Of a stretch of DNA of 32,986 nt, positions 7,758 through 16,557 are shown one piece after another. The DNA is taken from NCBI RefSeq assembly GCF_000282615.1, contig NZ_AKIY01000040.1:1-32986 (forward strand), in the 5' to 3' direction. Below the pieces are notes generated by a model. The model had not been told where the DNA came from. It made no database searches and was given only the letters and a program-made list of their open reading frames with translations. Numbering within the stretch: position 1 is the stretch's first letter; every line of letters begins with the position of its first letter. Made by a program: the position numbers and the translations under genes. This DNA is from Bradyrhizobium sp. YR681 (GTDB lineage: Bacteria > Pseudomonadota > Alphaproteobacteria > Rhizobiales > Xanthobacteraceae).

Positions 7758-10418
7758 ATGATCTTGCGAATTTATTCAGCCCTCTTGGCGGGGGTGCTGC
7801 TGCTGTCGCCGTGCATGAGATCGTATGCCGCGGACTCATCCGGTCCCGATGCGAAGCCCGGTTGGATCGATCCGGGTTGGCGACGAACGCTCGCGCGTCA
7901 TACCGTCACGTTCGACGAGGCCGGGCTGAGCAATGAGGTCTTCGAGTTCGAGATCAAGGCACTCGACGAGAAGGGCGCCGAGGCCATCGCGCAGCAGCGG
8001 TTTCAGTACAACAGCTACTTTGAGGAATTGTCGTCGACGGAGCTTGCCACCCACAAGGCAGACGGCGGCGTCGTCGCGGTCGACGAAAGAGCCATTCGCG
8101 ACCAACCGGCTTCGACGGATTCCTCTTCGCCCTATTTCGACGAGGTTCGCGATCGGATCATCGCATTTCCGCACGTTGCGGCCGGCGACAGCATCCGCGG
8201 ACGCCTGGTGTACAAGGCGAAGCAGGCGAGATTTCCAGGGGAGTTTGCGCGCGTCTGGAGCCAGCGGGCAAGCCGACCGCCTGAATTGCTCGAAGTGATC
8301 GTGGACGGACCGGCCTCCAGGCCCCTGCGGATCGCGCTGCGCAATGCCGAGCACCAGGAGGAGAGGGTCAACGATCGCATCGTCCATCGCGTGCGGTTCC
8401 GGCTGGAGGTGCCCAGGCCCGGCCAGATCGACGATGAGGTCCTCTCATACGCCGCGCGTTTCGAAGCGAGCACATTTGCCGACTATGCCGCGTTCGCCGC
8501 GACCCTGAACGCCCGCAACGCACCCATGGCGCGACCGGACGAGAAGATCACGCGCTTGTCGCGGGAGATCACGGGCGATGCGAGCAGTTCACGAGCGAAG
8601 ATCGAGCGCATCTACAATTGGGTCGCCCGCAACATCCGCTATGTCGGAATCGGACTGGAGGACGGCGGCTGGACGTCACAGCCGGCCTCGGCCGTGCTCG
8701 CCTCGCGCTACGGCGATTGCAAGGCGCATGCGACCCTGTTCAAGGCGCTGCTGGCTGCCCAGGGCATCGAGGCCAATCTGGTCGCGGTGAATGCGGAGGC
8801 CAGATACACCCTCACCGAAGTGGCGACGCCGAATTTCGACCACGCGATCGCATACGTCCCGGAGATCGACCAGTATCTCGATCCGACCGCCTCGCTGTTT
8901 GCCTTCGGGTCCCTGCCGCCGGAGCTCGCGGGCAAGCCGGTCCTCAACATCGACAAGGGCACGTTGGGGCGCATCCCCCTGATCGACACCGCACGATTTC
9001 GGCTGAGTGCGGAAACGGACTACGTCCTCGACAAGGACGGCAGACGCGAGGCACGGTCGATTCTGTCTGGCACCGGTATCGGTGCGCAACTGGGACGCGT
9101 GTTTGCACAGGGATTGGATGAAACGGACCGGCGCATGACCGCCAAAAGGCTGATCGAGCAGGCTGGGCTGACCGGCAGTGGCGATTACAGCTATCCAAAT
9201 CCGCGCGAGCTGACCGACGATTTCGCGATTACGTCCACGTTTCAGATTACCAAACCGGTCGGTCTCGACCGACCGAACCGCGTCAGGATGCTGCCGTTGA
9301 CCGATCCAAGGCGATCGCTGCTGCGGCTGGCCGTGCGCCAGTCCAATGGCCAGCCTTTCGCGTGCCGGCCGATGGAATACCGCGAGATCGCTTCACTGAA
9401 GATTCCCGATAACCTCTTCTTCTACGAGAAGCCCGCGCCCATCGATTATTCGCAGCCGTTCGAAGGCCGGACCGGCTTTGGATCCGTCCACGGCCGGATC
9501 GAGGTCCGCGGCACCATCGTCCTCAATGGCAAGACCATCCGCTCCGATGTGGTTCTACGCCTCATGTTCGACGCGCCGGTCTGTCCCGCGGAATTTGCCG
9601 CGATGATCGAGAAGGGTTTTGACAAGCTCGACGAGTTCAGGTTGTCACCGATCGGCCTGACACCCGAGGGGCCATTTTCGATCATCGAGGTGAGCGCCGA
9701 TTACACCGAGGGCGCCAACGCATATCTTGCTCACGATTTCGAACGCGCGATGGAGCGGTTGAAGCCGCTGGCCGAAATCGGCAACGCCCGCGCCCAGGCC
9801 CATCTCGGGGCGATGTATCGGGACGGAAGCGGGACCAAGCGCGATGCCGGGGAGGCGGTCAGATGGTTTCGCCGGTCCGCCGAGCAGGGCGATGCCTATA
9901 GCCAGGAGCAGCTTGCCTACCTCCAGGAAACGGGTCCGGGGCAAGTTCGCGACGAGAAGCAGGCGGCCGATTGGTACGCCAAGGCGGCGGAGCAGGGAAA
10001 GGCCTATAGCCAGGCGCGCCTCGCTGCCATGTATCGCGACGGTCGTGGCGTTCCCCAGGACTTTGCCCAGGCCTTCGATCTGTTCTCGCGGGCGGCCGGG
10101 CAGGGCTCTACCTACGCCCAGATGAGCCTCGGTCTGTTGTACATCAAAGGCCAGGGCGTGCCGCAGGATCTTGCCAAGGGCATATCCATGCTCCGCATGG
10201 CCGCCGACCAGAACGACGGCTGGGCTCAATACAATCTGGGCTGGGCCTATGAGAGCGGCACCGGCGTCCCGAAAGATACCCAGCAGGCGATCAAGTGGTA
10301 CAGCAAGGCGTCCGATCGGGGAAACGAGCAGGCAGGCGCCCGTCTATACGATCTGACCCGAAGCGGCGGTTCCTTTTGGGGCTCGCTCTTCAGCCGTCTC
10401 AGCCTCGCGCGTTGGTAG
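7758..10418 (+). CDS. Secreted DUF3857/transglutaminase-like protein with Sel1 repeats
   Basis: A secreted 886-residue multidomain protein. The ATG at 7758 gives a normal signal peptide (MILRIYSALLAGVLLLS...SYA); the TTG at 7722 would add 12 polar residues in front of it. A DUF3857-like region covers about residues 45-240. A transglutaminase-like cysteine-peptidase fold follows, with the full triad visible: C321 (RYGDCKAHATL), H362 (FDHAIAYV) and D375 (QYLDPTAS). After a beta-rich stretch, residues about 676-880 hold five or six Sel1-type repeats (AQAHLGAMYRDG, SQARLAAMYRDG, AQMSLGLLYIKG, AQYNLGWAYESG). DUF3857-transglutaminase proteins are widespread in the periplasm without assigned substrates, and Sel1 arrays bind protein partners. 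The fusion suggests a scaffolded periplasmic enzyme. No operon partner is visible. Confidence 0.85.
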   Translation: MILRIYSALLAGVLLLSPCMRSYAADSSGPDAKPGWIDPGWRRTLARHTVTFDEAGLSNEVFEFEIKALDEKGAEAIAQQRFQYNSYFEELSSTELATHKADGGVVAVDERAIRDQPASTDSSSPYFDEVRDRIIAFPHVAAGDSIRGRLVYKAKQARFPGEFARVWSQRASRPPELLEVIVDGPASRPLRIALRNAEHQEERVNDRIVHRVRFRLEVPRPGQIDDEVLSYAARFEASTFADYAAFAATLNARNAPMARPDEKITRLSREITGDASSSRAKIERIYNWVARNIRYVGIGLEDGGWTSQPASAVLASRYGDCKAHATLFKALLAAQGIEANLVAVNAEARYTLTEVATPNFDHAIAYVPEIDQYLDPTASLFAFGSLPPELAGKPVLNIDKGTLGRIPLIDTARFRLSAETDYVLDKDGRREARSILSGTGIGAQLGRVFAQGLDETDRRMTAKRLIEQAGLTGSGDYSYPNPRELTDDFAITSTFQITKPVGLDRPNRVRMLPLTDPRRSLLRLAVRQSNGQPFACRPMEYREIASLKIPDNLFFYEKPAPIDYSQPFEGRTGFGSVHGRIEVRGTIVLNGKTIRSDVVLRLMFDAPVCPAEFAAMIEKGFDKLDEFRLSPIGLTPEGPFSIIEVSADYTEGANAYLAHDFERAMERLKPLAEIGNARAQAHLGAMYRDGSGTKRDAGEAVRWFRRSAEQGDAYSQEQLAYLQETGPGQVRDEKQAADWYAKAAEQGKAYSQARLAAMYRDGRGVPQDFAQAFDLFSRAAGQGSTYAQMSLGLLYIKGQGVPQDLAKGISMLRMAADQNDGWAQYNLGWAYESGTGVPKDTQQAIKWYSKASDRGNEQAGARLYDLTRSGGSFWGSLFSRLSLARW

Positions 10419-10692
10419 GACCGGCGCGATCGACTTGCAGAGGGGGCCGGGCGCCGGTCGTTCCGACAGTTCCAAACCTTGACGATCGGCCGATATGGCC
10501 TTATAGCCCCGCGCCATGATCAACGCCGCGACCATCCTGTTCGCCCGTCGCCGCCGCCGCTCTTCAGCGGTTTGGGCGGTCGATCGCGTTTGAGATCATC
10601 GTCTTTGCCGCTGGATCCGATCCGCGGCATTCTCTCTCCTGTCAGCGCGATCTGATCCGGCGGCCCCCAAGGAGGCCCAGCAGGAGACCACG

Positions 10693-11361
10693 ATGTACAC
10701 GCCACCCTTTTTCAAGCAGGACCGCGCCGCGAGCCTGAAATTCGCCGGGGAACGCGGCTTCGGCACCATGTGCGCCTTTGACGGCCACAAGCCGGTCGCA
10801 TCCCCGCTGCCGTTCTATTTGACCTATACCGCCGACGGCACGCCGCAGGCTGCCTTTCATGTCGCCCGTCACAATCCGCTGCTAAAGCTTGCGGGTGGGA
10901 CGGCGTCCTGGCTGCTCGCGGTCAACGGCCCCGATGCCTATGTATCGCCCGACTGGTACGTCTCGCCCGATCAGGTGCCGACCTGGCTCTACCAGTCGGT
11001 CCATCTGAGCGGGCCGGTGAAGCTGTTGTCGGACGGTGAGCTGGCGGTGCAGATCGACACGCTCAGCGACAAGTTCGAGAGCTGGCTGCTGCCGAAGAAG
11101 CCCTGGACGTCGGGCAAGATGACGGCGGGCAGGTTCGAGGCGCTGAAGAAGGGGATCGTGGGTCTGGTCATGAATGTTGAAGAGGTCGAAGGCAGCTTCA
11201 AGCTCAACCAGCACAAGTCGGACGCCGACTATACGGCGATCGCCAACGCGCTCGGTGCGCAACCCGCCGCCGACGCCAGGGCAATCGCCCAACTGATGCA
11301 GGACGTGAGGCCGGAGGCCTTCGCGAACGAAACCAACATGCTCGAAAGGAGCGCGCCATGA
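10693..11361 (+). CDS. PaiB-family FMN-binding negative transcriptional regulator
   Basis: A 222-residue protein with the family start MYTPPFF and the split-barrel flavin-binding pattern ([33 protein letters not shown]). The C-terminal [17 protein letters not shown] is the characteristic PaiB substrate/flavin segment. Bacillus PaiB represses sporulation and degradative enzyme genes, but most homologs resemble FMN/heme oxidoreductases, so a regulatory role here is only by name. AAGGAGG and CAGGAGA lie upstream of the ATG. Its stop overlaps the argC start by ATGA, so the two are translationally coupled. This couples an arginine-pathway enzyme to a flavin protein of unknown job. No helix-turn-helix is visible. 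Confidence 0.85.
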   Translation: MYTPPFFKQDRAASLKFAGERGFGTMCAFDGHKPVASPLPFYLTYTADGTPQAAFHVARHNPLLKLAGGTASWLLAVNGPDAYVSPDWYVSPDQVPTWLYQSVHLSGPVKLLSDGELAVQIDTLSDKFESWLLPKKPWTSGKMTAGRFEALKKGIVGLVMNVEEVEGSFKLNQHKSDADYTAIANALGAQPAADARAIAQLMQDVRPEAFANETNMLERSAP

Positions 11362-12341
11362 GCCTCACGGACACCACCAAAGCCCCGATCGCGAGCGCTG
11401 CCAAGAAGCCCGCCACCGTCTTCGTCGATGGCGGCTCCGGCACCACCGGGCTCGGCATCAACGAGCGGCTGAAGCTCCAGAACGACGTTGTCGTCAAGAC
11501 GATCGCCGACGACAAGCGCAAGGACCCCGCAGCCAAGAAGGCATTGATGGAGGAGGTGGATCTCGTCATCCTCTGCCTTCCCGACGATGCCGCCAAGGAG
11601 ACCGTCGCGCTGGTCGACAGCATGGGGGCTGCGGGACCGAAGGTGCTGGACGCTTCCACTGCCTATCGGGTCGCGCCCGACTGGGCCTATGGCTTTGCGG
11701 AGATGACGCCGGACCAGGCCGGCAAGATCAAGGCCGCGAAAAAGGTCTCCAATCCCGGCTGCTATCCGACCGGCGGCATCGCGCTGCTGCGGCCGATCGT
11801 CGACGCCGGGCTGTTGCCTCCTGACTATCCCGTCACCGTCAACGCGGTGAGCGGCTATTCCGGTGGTGGCAAGTCGATGATCGCGAGCTTCGAGGACGGC
11901 AGCGCGCCGTCCTTCGAGCTCTACGGCCTCGGCTTCGAGCACAAGCATCTGCCGGAGCTGCAGCTCTATTCGAACCTGACCCGGCGGCCGATCTTCATTC
12001 CCTCGGTCGGCAACTACCGGCAAGGCATGCTGGTCTCGGTGCCGCTCCAGCTCGACACGCTGCCGGGCAAACCCAGCGGCGCCGATCTCCAGGCCGCGCT
12101 GGCCAAGCGCTACACAGGCTCGAAATACGTCTCGGTGATGCCGCTTCAGAACGAAGCGTCCAAGGGCGGCCGGATCGAGCCGGAAGCGCTGAACGAGACC
12201 AACATGCTCGAGCTCTACGTCTTCGCCAGCGACAAATATCACCAGGCCGTGCTGGTCGCCCGGCTCGACAATCTCGGCAAGGGCGCCTCGGGCGCAGCCG
12301 TGCAGAACATGCGGCTGATGCTGGGCTTGGCGGACGCGTAA
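11358..12341 (+). CDS. argC: N-acetyl-gamma-glutamyl-phosphate reductase (short type)
   Basis: A 327-residue NADPH-dependent reductase for the third step of arginine synthesis, turning N-acetylglutamyl phosphate into the semialdehyde. The N-terminal [14 protein letters not shown] is the nucleotide loop, and the active-site cysteine is C135 in [10 protein letters not shown]. The conserved [13 protein letters not shown] and FEHKHLPEL segments follow. The length and loop identify the short form of ArgC found in many alphaproteobacteria, against about 340-350 residues for the E. coli/Bacillus form. The first 18 residues ([12 protein letters not shown]) are a polar extension before the core. The ATG overlaps the stop of the PaiB-like gene, so expression should depend on it. 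Two hairpin repeats follow the stop. Confidence 0.93.
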   Translation: MSLTDTTKAPIASAAKKPATVFVDGGSGTTGLGINERLKLQNDVVVKTIADDKRKDPAAKKALMEEVDLVILCLPDDAAKETVALVDSMGAAGPKVLDASTAYRVAPDWAYGFAEMTPDQAGKIKAAKKVSNPGCYPTGGIALLRPIVDAGLLPPDYPVTVNAVSGYSGGGKSMIASFEDGSAPSFELYGLGFEHKHLPELQLYSNLTRRPIFIPSVGNYRQGMLVSVPLQLDTLPGKPSGADLQAALAKRYTGSKYVSVMPLQNEASKGGRIEPEALNETNMLELYVFASDKYHQAVLVARLDNLGKGASGAAVQNMRLMLGLADA

Positions 12342-12347
12342 GGCTGT

Positions 12348-12397
12348 GCCCCGGACGCAGCGCGGCGCCACTTGGCGGTGCGCTGCAGAGCCGGGGC
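12348..12397. repeat. Long imperfect hairpin after argC, REP-like intergenic element
   Basis: Nested arms GCCCCGG (12348-12354) with CCGGGGC (12391-12397), GCAGCGC (12357-12363) with GCGCTGC (12380-12386), and an inner CGCC/GGCG. This layout is familiar from dispersed Bradyrhizobium/Rhodopseudomonas intergenic palindromes. It may also end argC transcription, though no T run follows. Confidence 0.6.
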
Positions 12398-12430
12398 CCA
12401 TTCTTCTTGCTTGGTTCGTTGGCTCTCCAG

Positions 12431-12460
12431 GTCCCGGCTCGCGCTTCGCGCGTCCGGGAC
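12431..12460. repeat. Second GC-rich hairpin between argC and barrel gene copy 3
   Basis: GTCCCGG (12431-12437) pairs with CCGGGAC (12454-12460); inside, CGCG-rich arms close around a small TT-centred loop. It resembles a shortened relative of the element at 12348 and lies just before the convergent barrel gene's stop. Confidence 0.55.
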
Positions 12461-12468
12461 ACGAGACC

Positions 12469-13236
12469 TCAGTACTTCGCGATCACAGGACCGCCGAAGC
12501 GGTAGTTGATCCTCGCCGTGATCAGATCGACGTCCTGCTTGATGCTGTCGGTGCGCGAGAACGTGCCGACCGGTGCCAGCGCGCCGTTGGCGGTGAGCGT
12601 GACGTCGTGCCGGCCCATGAAGAGATGGTCGTATTCGATGCCGACCGACCAGTTCGGGGCGAAGCCGTATTCGAGGCCGACGCCGACCGCAGCACCCCAG
12701 CGGGTGTCGTTGGCGCCGTCGAACTCGGCCCCGGCCAGACCGCCTGTGCCGATGCCGCGGTAGCGGTTGCTGGTGACGGCAGCGCCGCCCTTCACATAGA
12801 GCAGCGCGTTATTCCAGGCGTAGCCGACCTGGCCGGTGATCAGGCCGAAGGCATCGACGCGGGTGCGGTTCGCGACGCCGGCCACGGTGCTCGCATTCTG
12901 TCCCGAGAGATCGGCCCAGTTGCCCTGACCTTCAAGGCCGAACACGAAGGCGCTGCTCTGCCAGCGATAGCCGATCTGGCCGCCGGCGACGGCACCGGTC
13001 GCATCGTGGCAGCCTTCGGCAACGCCCGGCGCGAAGCCGACCGTCTGGTTCCAGCAATTGCGCGAGGAGCCGTAGCCGCCGTTGGCGCCGATATAGAAGC
13101 CGCTCCAGTCGTAAATCGCGGCGATCATCGGCGGCGCTTTGGTGTAGGGACGAGCGGCGAGATCAGCGGCGTTGGCCTGGGACGCGACAGCTGCCAGCGA
13201 GAGCGCGCCGAGCGCGGATGCGATCTTCCAATTCAT
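12469..13236 (-). CDS. Outer membrane beta-barrel protein (Omp25/Omp31-like), copy 3
   Basis: A 255-residue secreted barrel. The signal peptide MNWKIASALGALSLAAVASQANA is followed by ADLAARPYTKAPP, then DWSGFYIGANGGYG, as in copies 1 and 2, and the chain ends VIAKY. GAGGGA lies about six bases before the ATG at 13236. Two cysteines (NCWNQ and EGCHD) lie about 17 residues apart in the first external loop region and could form a disulfide in the periplasm or outside. Neither is present in the other two copies. Like them it looks monocistronic. The function is general envelope structure or small-solute passage by family; nothing more specific can be read. Confidence 0.9.
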   Translation of the reverse strand: MNWKIASALGALSLAAVASQANAADLAARPYTKAPPMIAAIYDWSGFYIGANGGYGSSRNCWNQTVGFAPGVAEGCHDATGAVAGGQIGYRWQSSAFVFGLEGQGNWADLSGQNASTVAGVANRTRVDAFGLITGQVGYAWNNALLYVKGGAAVTSNRYRGIGTGGLAGAEFDGANDTRWGAAVGVGLEYGFAPNWSVGIEYDHLFMGRHDVTLTANGALAPVGTFSRTDSIKQDVDLITARINYRFGGPVIAKY

Positions 13237-13411
13237 GTTTCCCTCGAATCAATCAAATGCGATGCGGAAATAATACTTTTGACCGGAGCACTGGTTGCCT
13301 GCGCTGCCCGGCTGGGTGATCGTTTCCGGCGCACTGTCATCTTTGGGCAACACTCGCGGTTGATGTCTGCGCGCACAGTGGGCAGACTGACCTAGAGCTT
13401 CGAGTGATGTC

Positions 13412-13999
13412 ATGGACGAGCCCACGCTGAACTTCTACCGGCAGAACGCCGACGCCTATGCCGACTGGAAGAAGTCGCCCTCGACCCGGCTGAAGAGTTT
13501 TCTCGAACTGCTGCCGTCAGGCGGCGCAATTCTCGAACTCGGCTGCGGCGCCGGCAATCATTCCGCGGTGATGCTGGCCGAAGGCTTTTCGGTGCGTGCG
13601 ACCGACGGCTCGCCGGAAATGGCCGAGATCGCCTCACGCCGGCTTGGTCACCCCGTCGAGGCGATGCGGTTCGATCAGCTGGATGCACAGGAGGCCTATG
13701 ACGGCGTCTGGGCAAGCGCCTGTCTGCTGCATGTGCCGCGTGACGAACTCGCCGGCATTCTGGCGCGGATTCATCGCGCCCTCAAACCGTCAGGCGTGTT
13801 CTATGCGAGCTACAAGATGGGCGAGAACGATGGCAGGGATAGCCTCGGGCGCTATTACAGCTACGTCTCGCCCGAATGGCTTGGAGCGACCTACGCCAGC
13901 GCGGGTCCGTGGATCACGCTCTCATCAGACACCAACGTGATCCAGAGCTTCGACGAGACGCCAGCCGACATGCTGAATCTCGTCGTTCGCAAAGCCTGA
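13412..13999 (+). CDS. Class I SAM-dependent methyltransferase
   Basis: A 195-residue Rossmann methyltransferase. Motif I is ILELGCGAGNHSAVML (about residues 40-55), the acidic residue at the end of strand two is in RATDGSPEM, and motif IV/post-motif is WASACLLHVPRDEL. This matches the Methyltransf_25/UbiE-TehB type of small-molecule methyltransferase; the acceptor is unknown. The C-terminus (SFDETPADMLNLVVRK) fits the last strands of the fold, so the protein is complete. It is convergent with the MAPEG gene, with only three bases between the two stops, and divergent from barrel gene copy 3. Confidence 0.85.
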   Translation: MDEPTLNFYRQNADAYADWKKSPSTRLKSFLELLPSGGAILELGCGAGNHSAVMLAEGFSVRATDGSPEMAEIASRRLGHPVEAMRFDQLDAQEAYDGVWASACLLHVPRDELAGILARIHRALKPSGVFYASYKMGENDGRDSLGRYYSYVSPEWLGATYASAGPWITLSSDTNVIQSFDETPADMLNLVVRKA

Positions 14000-14002
14000 T
14001 CT

Positions 14003-14401
14003 CTACAGCACCTTGAAGATCGCCACCGCTAGCACGGCTTGCGCGGCGAAGCCGACGGTGAAGGCCAGTGTGCGGAACACCGGGATTCCCAGCGCGTAGA
14101 CGATCAGATGGGCGACGCGCGACCAGAAATAGACGGCGCAGGCGAGCACGGTCCATTTCGTGGAATAGTCGATCGCATTCAGAATCAGCACCAGCGGCGC
14201 GAACAGCACGAGGTTCTCGACCGCATTGTCATGCGCGAACATCAGGCGGTTCGCCCAGTCCGACTGCGGCTTGTCGTTGCGCGAGGGATTGGCCATGGCG
14301 CCGCCGAGCCCCCGAATCTGGCAGCGGTTGATGGTGTAGGGAATCCAGAGGATTCCGGTCAGGATCACCGTCAGTGTCAGCCAGAACAATTCACGCGTCA
14401 T
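14003..14401 (-). CDS. MAPEG-family membrane protein
   Basis: A 132-residue four-helix membrane protein. The family pattern is seen at RLMFAHDNAVENLVLFAPLVL (N and E of the HxNxxEN type) and at FWSRVAHLIVYALGIPVFRT, where R, H and Y fit the glutathione-binding face. MAPEG proteins include microsomal glutathione transferases and eicosanoid enzymes; bacterial members are mostly uncharacterised. Length and hydrophobicity are typical. It lies 83 bases downstream of phaC on the same strand and could be read through from it, but there is no functional link that I know of. Its stop almost touches that of the convergent methyltransferase. Confidence 0.82.
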   Translation of the reverse strand: MTRELFWLTLTVILTGILWIPYTINRCQIRGLGGAMANPSRNDKPQSDWANRLMFAHDNAVENLVLFAPLVLILNAIDYSTKWTVLACAVYFWSRVAHLIVYALGIPVFRTLAFTVGFAAQAVLAVAIFKVL

Positions 14402-14484
14402 AACCCGGTCCCCTCATTCATCGCTGTGCTGAAAGCGAGCTTATACAAGCGCGCAAGATTGTGCCATGCGCAAGGAAGCTCCCG

Positions 14485-16305
14485 CTACGCGCGAACCCTG
14501 ACATAGCTGCCGGGCGCGTCCTCGATCGGGGGCAGCGCCTCGGAGCCGACGCTGCGCGCCGGGACTTCCTCGGGATCGAGTTCGCCCAGCCATTGCCGCC
14601 AGTCCGGCCACCACGAGCCCTTGTGCTCGACCGCGCCCTTCATCCAATCGGCGACGCTGACGTCCTTGATGTTGTCGTTGGTCCAGTACTGGTACTTGTT
14701 CGATGCCGGCGGATTGACCACGCCCGCGATGTGCCCCGAGCCCGACAGCACATACTTCACCGGGCCGCCGAAGAATTGCGAGCCGTACAGCACCGACTCG
14801 GCCGGTGCGATGTGGTCCTCGCGGGTGGCGAGGTTGTAGACGGGCACCTTGACCTTGGAGAGATCGAGCAGCGTGTTGTCGAGCACCATCGTGCCCGCGG
14901 ACAGCCGGTTCTCCAGGTAGCAGTTGCGCAAATAGTAGGAATGGTTCGACGCGGTCATGCGCGTCGCATCCGAATTCCAGTGCAGCAGGTCGAACGCGCT
15001 CGGCTGCTGGCCTTTCAGGTAGTTGCTGACGACATAGGACCAGATCAGATCGTTGGAGCGCAGCATGTTGAAGGCCATCGCCATCTTCGAGCCTTCGAGC
15101 ACGCCGGATGCCTTCATGTCCTGCTCGAGCGATGCGATCTGTTCCTCGTCGACGAACACCAGCAGATCACCCGCATGGGTGAAGTCGACCTGGGCCGCGA
15201 AGAACGTCGCCGACGACACGCGCTGGCGGCGCTTCTCGGCGAGCCAGGCCAGCGTGGTCGCGAGCATGGTGCCGCCGACGCAATACCCGGCGGTGTGCAC
15301 CTTCAGCTCGCCGGTGACCTTCTCGATCACGTCCATCGCCGTGAGCGGGCCTTCCTTCATGTAGTCTTCCCAGCTCTTGGCACCTAACCGCTTGTCGGGA
15401 TTGACCCATGAGATCACGAACACGGTGATGCCCTGGTCGACGCACCACTTGATGTAGGATTTCTCCGGCTTGAGATCGAGAATGTAGAACTTGTTGATCC
15501 AGGGCGGCACGATCAGCAGCGGGGTACGCAGCACGTTCTCCGTGGTCGGAGAATACTGGATCAGCTGCATCATCTCGTTCTGGTAGATCACCTTGCCCGG
15601 CGTCGTCGCCATGTTGACGCCGACGACAAGATTGTCCGGGTTGGACTGGCGGATCTTCAGCATGCCCTTGCCGGCCGCGATGTCCTCGGCCAGCATGGTC
15701 AGACCGCGGGCGAGGTTCTCGCCGCTGCTGGCCACCGTCTCGCGCAGCACTTCCGGATTGGTCAGCACGAAGTTCGAGGGCGACAGCGCGTTGGTCAGCT
15801 GCTGCATGTAGAATTCCGCCTTGCGGCGGGTCTGCGCATCGAGCCCGTCGGCGTCGCGGACCAGCTCCTGCGCCCATTTGGTCGTGAGCAGATAGAGCTG
15901 CATCACGAAATCGAAGAACTGGTTCGACTTCCATTCCGGATCGGCAAAGCGCTTGTCGCGCGGCGAGGGCGCGATCGCGGGCGGGGCATCCTGGCCGGCC
16001 ATGCGGCGCGCCGCCGAACCCCAGAGGTCGAGATAGTCCTTGGCGAGCTTGGTCTGGAGATCGGACGAACGCGACTGGTCCGACAGCCAGTATTCGGCGA
16101 CCGAGGTGAAGGTCTTGACGACTTCGGCAAGCTCGGCCGGCGGGCGGTCCTGCACCTCGCCGCTCTCGCGGGGCTTGAGGTAGGCGGCCAGCGCCTTGCC
16201 GCCGCTCTCCATCGCCCGCGCGACGTTCATCGCGAAGGCTTCCGCATCGAACTTCGTCTCGGGCTTGTTGCCTGGCTTGGGCGTGTCGGTCGTGGCGGTA
16301 CTCAT
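14485..16305 (-). CDS. phaC: Class I poly(3-hydroxyalkanoate) synthase
   Basis: A 606-residue PHA synthase, the normal class I length, polymerising (R)-3-hydroxyacyl-CoA into storage granules. An N-terminal PhaC_N region (about 90-260) includes WKSNQFFDFVMQLYLLTTKW. The alpha/beta-hydrolase core carries the catalytic triad C342 (lipase-box-like GYCVGGT), D497 (REDHIAP) and H525 (GSGHIAG). The usual GGSWWPDW-type end is present as HKGSWWPDWRQWL. The ATG at 16305 lacks a good ribosome site. No phaA/phaB genes are in the window; the divergent neighbour is a small lipoprotein, and a MAPEG gene follows. A candidate PhaR-type site lies 78 bases upstream. Confidence 0.95.
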   Translation of the reverse strand: MSTATTDTPKPGNKPETKFDAEAFAMNVARAMESGGKALAAYLKPRESGEVQDRPPAELAEVVKTFTSVAEYWLSDQSRSSDLQTKLAKDYLDLWGSAARRMAGQDAPPAIAPSPRDKRFADPEWKSNQFFDFVMQLYLLTTKWAQELVRDADGLDAQTRRKAEFYMQQLTNALSPSNFVLTNPEVLRETVASSGENLARGLTMLAEDIAAGKGMLKIRQSNPDNLVVGVNMATTPGKVIYQNEMMQLIQYSPTTENVLRTPLLIVPPWINKFYILDLKPEKSYIKWCVDQGITVFVISWVNPDKRLGAKSWEDYMKEGPLTAMDVIEKVTGELKVHTAGYCVGGTMLATTLAWLAEKRRQRVSSATFFAAQVDFTHAGDLLVFVDEEQIASLEQDMKASGVLEGSKMAMAFNMLRSNDLIWSYVVSNYLKGQQPSAFDLLHWNSDATRMTASNHSYYLRNCYLENRLSAGTMVLDNTLLDLSKVKVPVYNLATREDHIAPAESVLYGSQFFGGPVKYVLSGSGHIAGVVNPPASNKYQYWTNDNIKDVSVADWMKGAVEHKGSWWPDWRQWLGELDPEEVPARSVGSEALPPIEDAPGSYVRVRA

Positions 16306-16382
16306 GAGCAGAACAGTAACGATTCATTCCGTATTCGTCACCGCGAAGCTCGCATCTTTGGCGCTAAACACGCGCCAAGATG

Positions 16383-16394
16383 TGCTGCACTGCG
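16383..16394 (-). promoter_or_regulatory. Candidate PhaR-type binding site upstream of phaC
   Basis: The minus strand reads CGCAGTGCAGCA. From memory the Bradyrhizobium PhaR consensus is TGCRNYGCASMA, which this matches at 11 of 12 positions. It lies 78 bases before the phaC start, a plausible repressor position. The consensus is recalled, not checked. Confidence 0.4.
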
Positions 16395-16557
16395 ACAAGG
16401 CTTCTTGGTTTTGTCACAATCAGGGTGCACCCACGGGGGCGTGGGCCTTGGATGTTTTCTCGCTCGTACCATTTGTGGGCAGCAATGGTTTGAGCTTGGG
16501 CGGGTTGTCGGGTTAGTCTCCGGCAGCTTGCATTGGGACGAGTAAGGGATTTCCCAG

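Noticed and set aside
10516..10593. 25-codon frame (MINAATILFARRRRRSSAVW...) upstream of the PaiB-like gene
   Set aside because: No ribosome site and no arginine-leader logic beyond a run of Arg codons. The run of CGC codons before an arginine gene is tempting as an attenuator peptide, but no alternative stems or terminator are seen.
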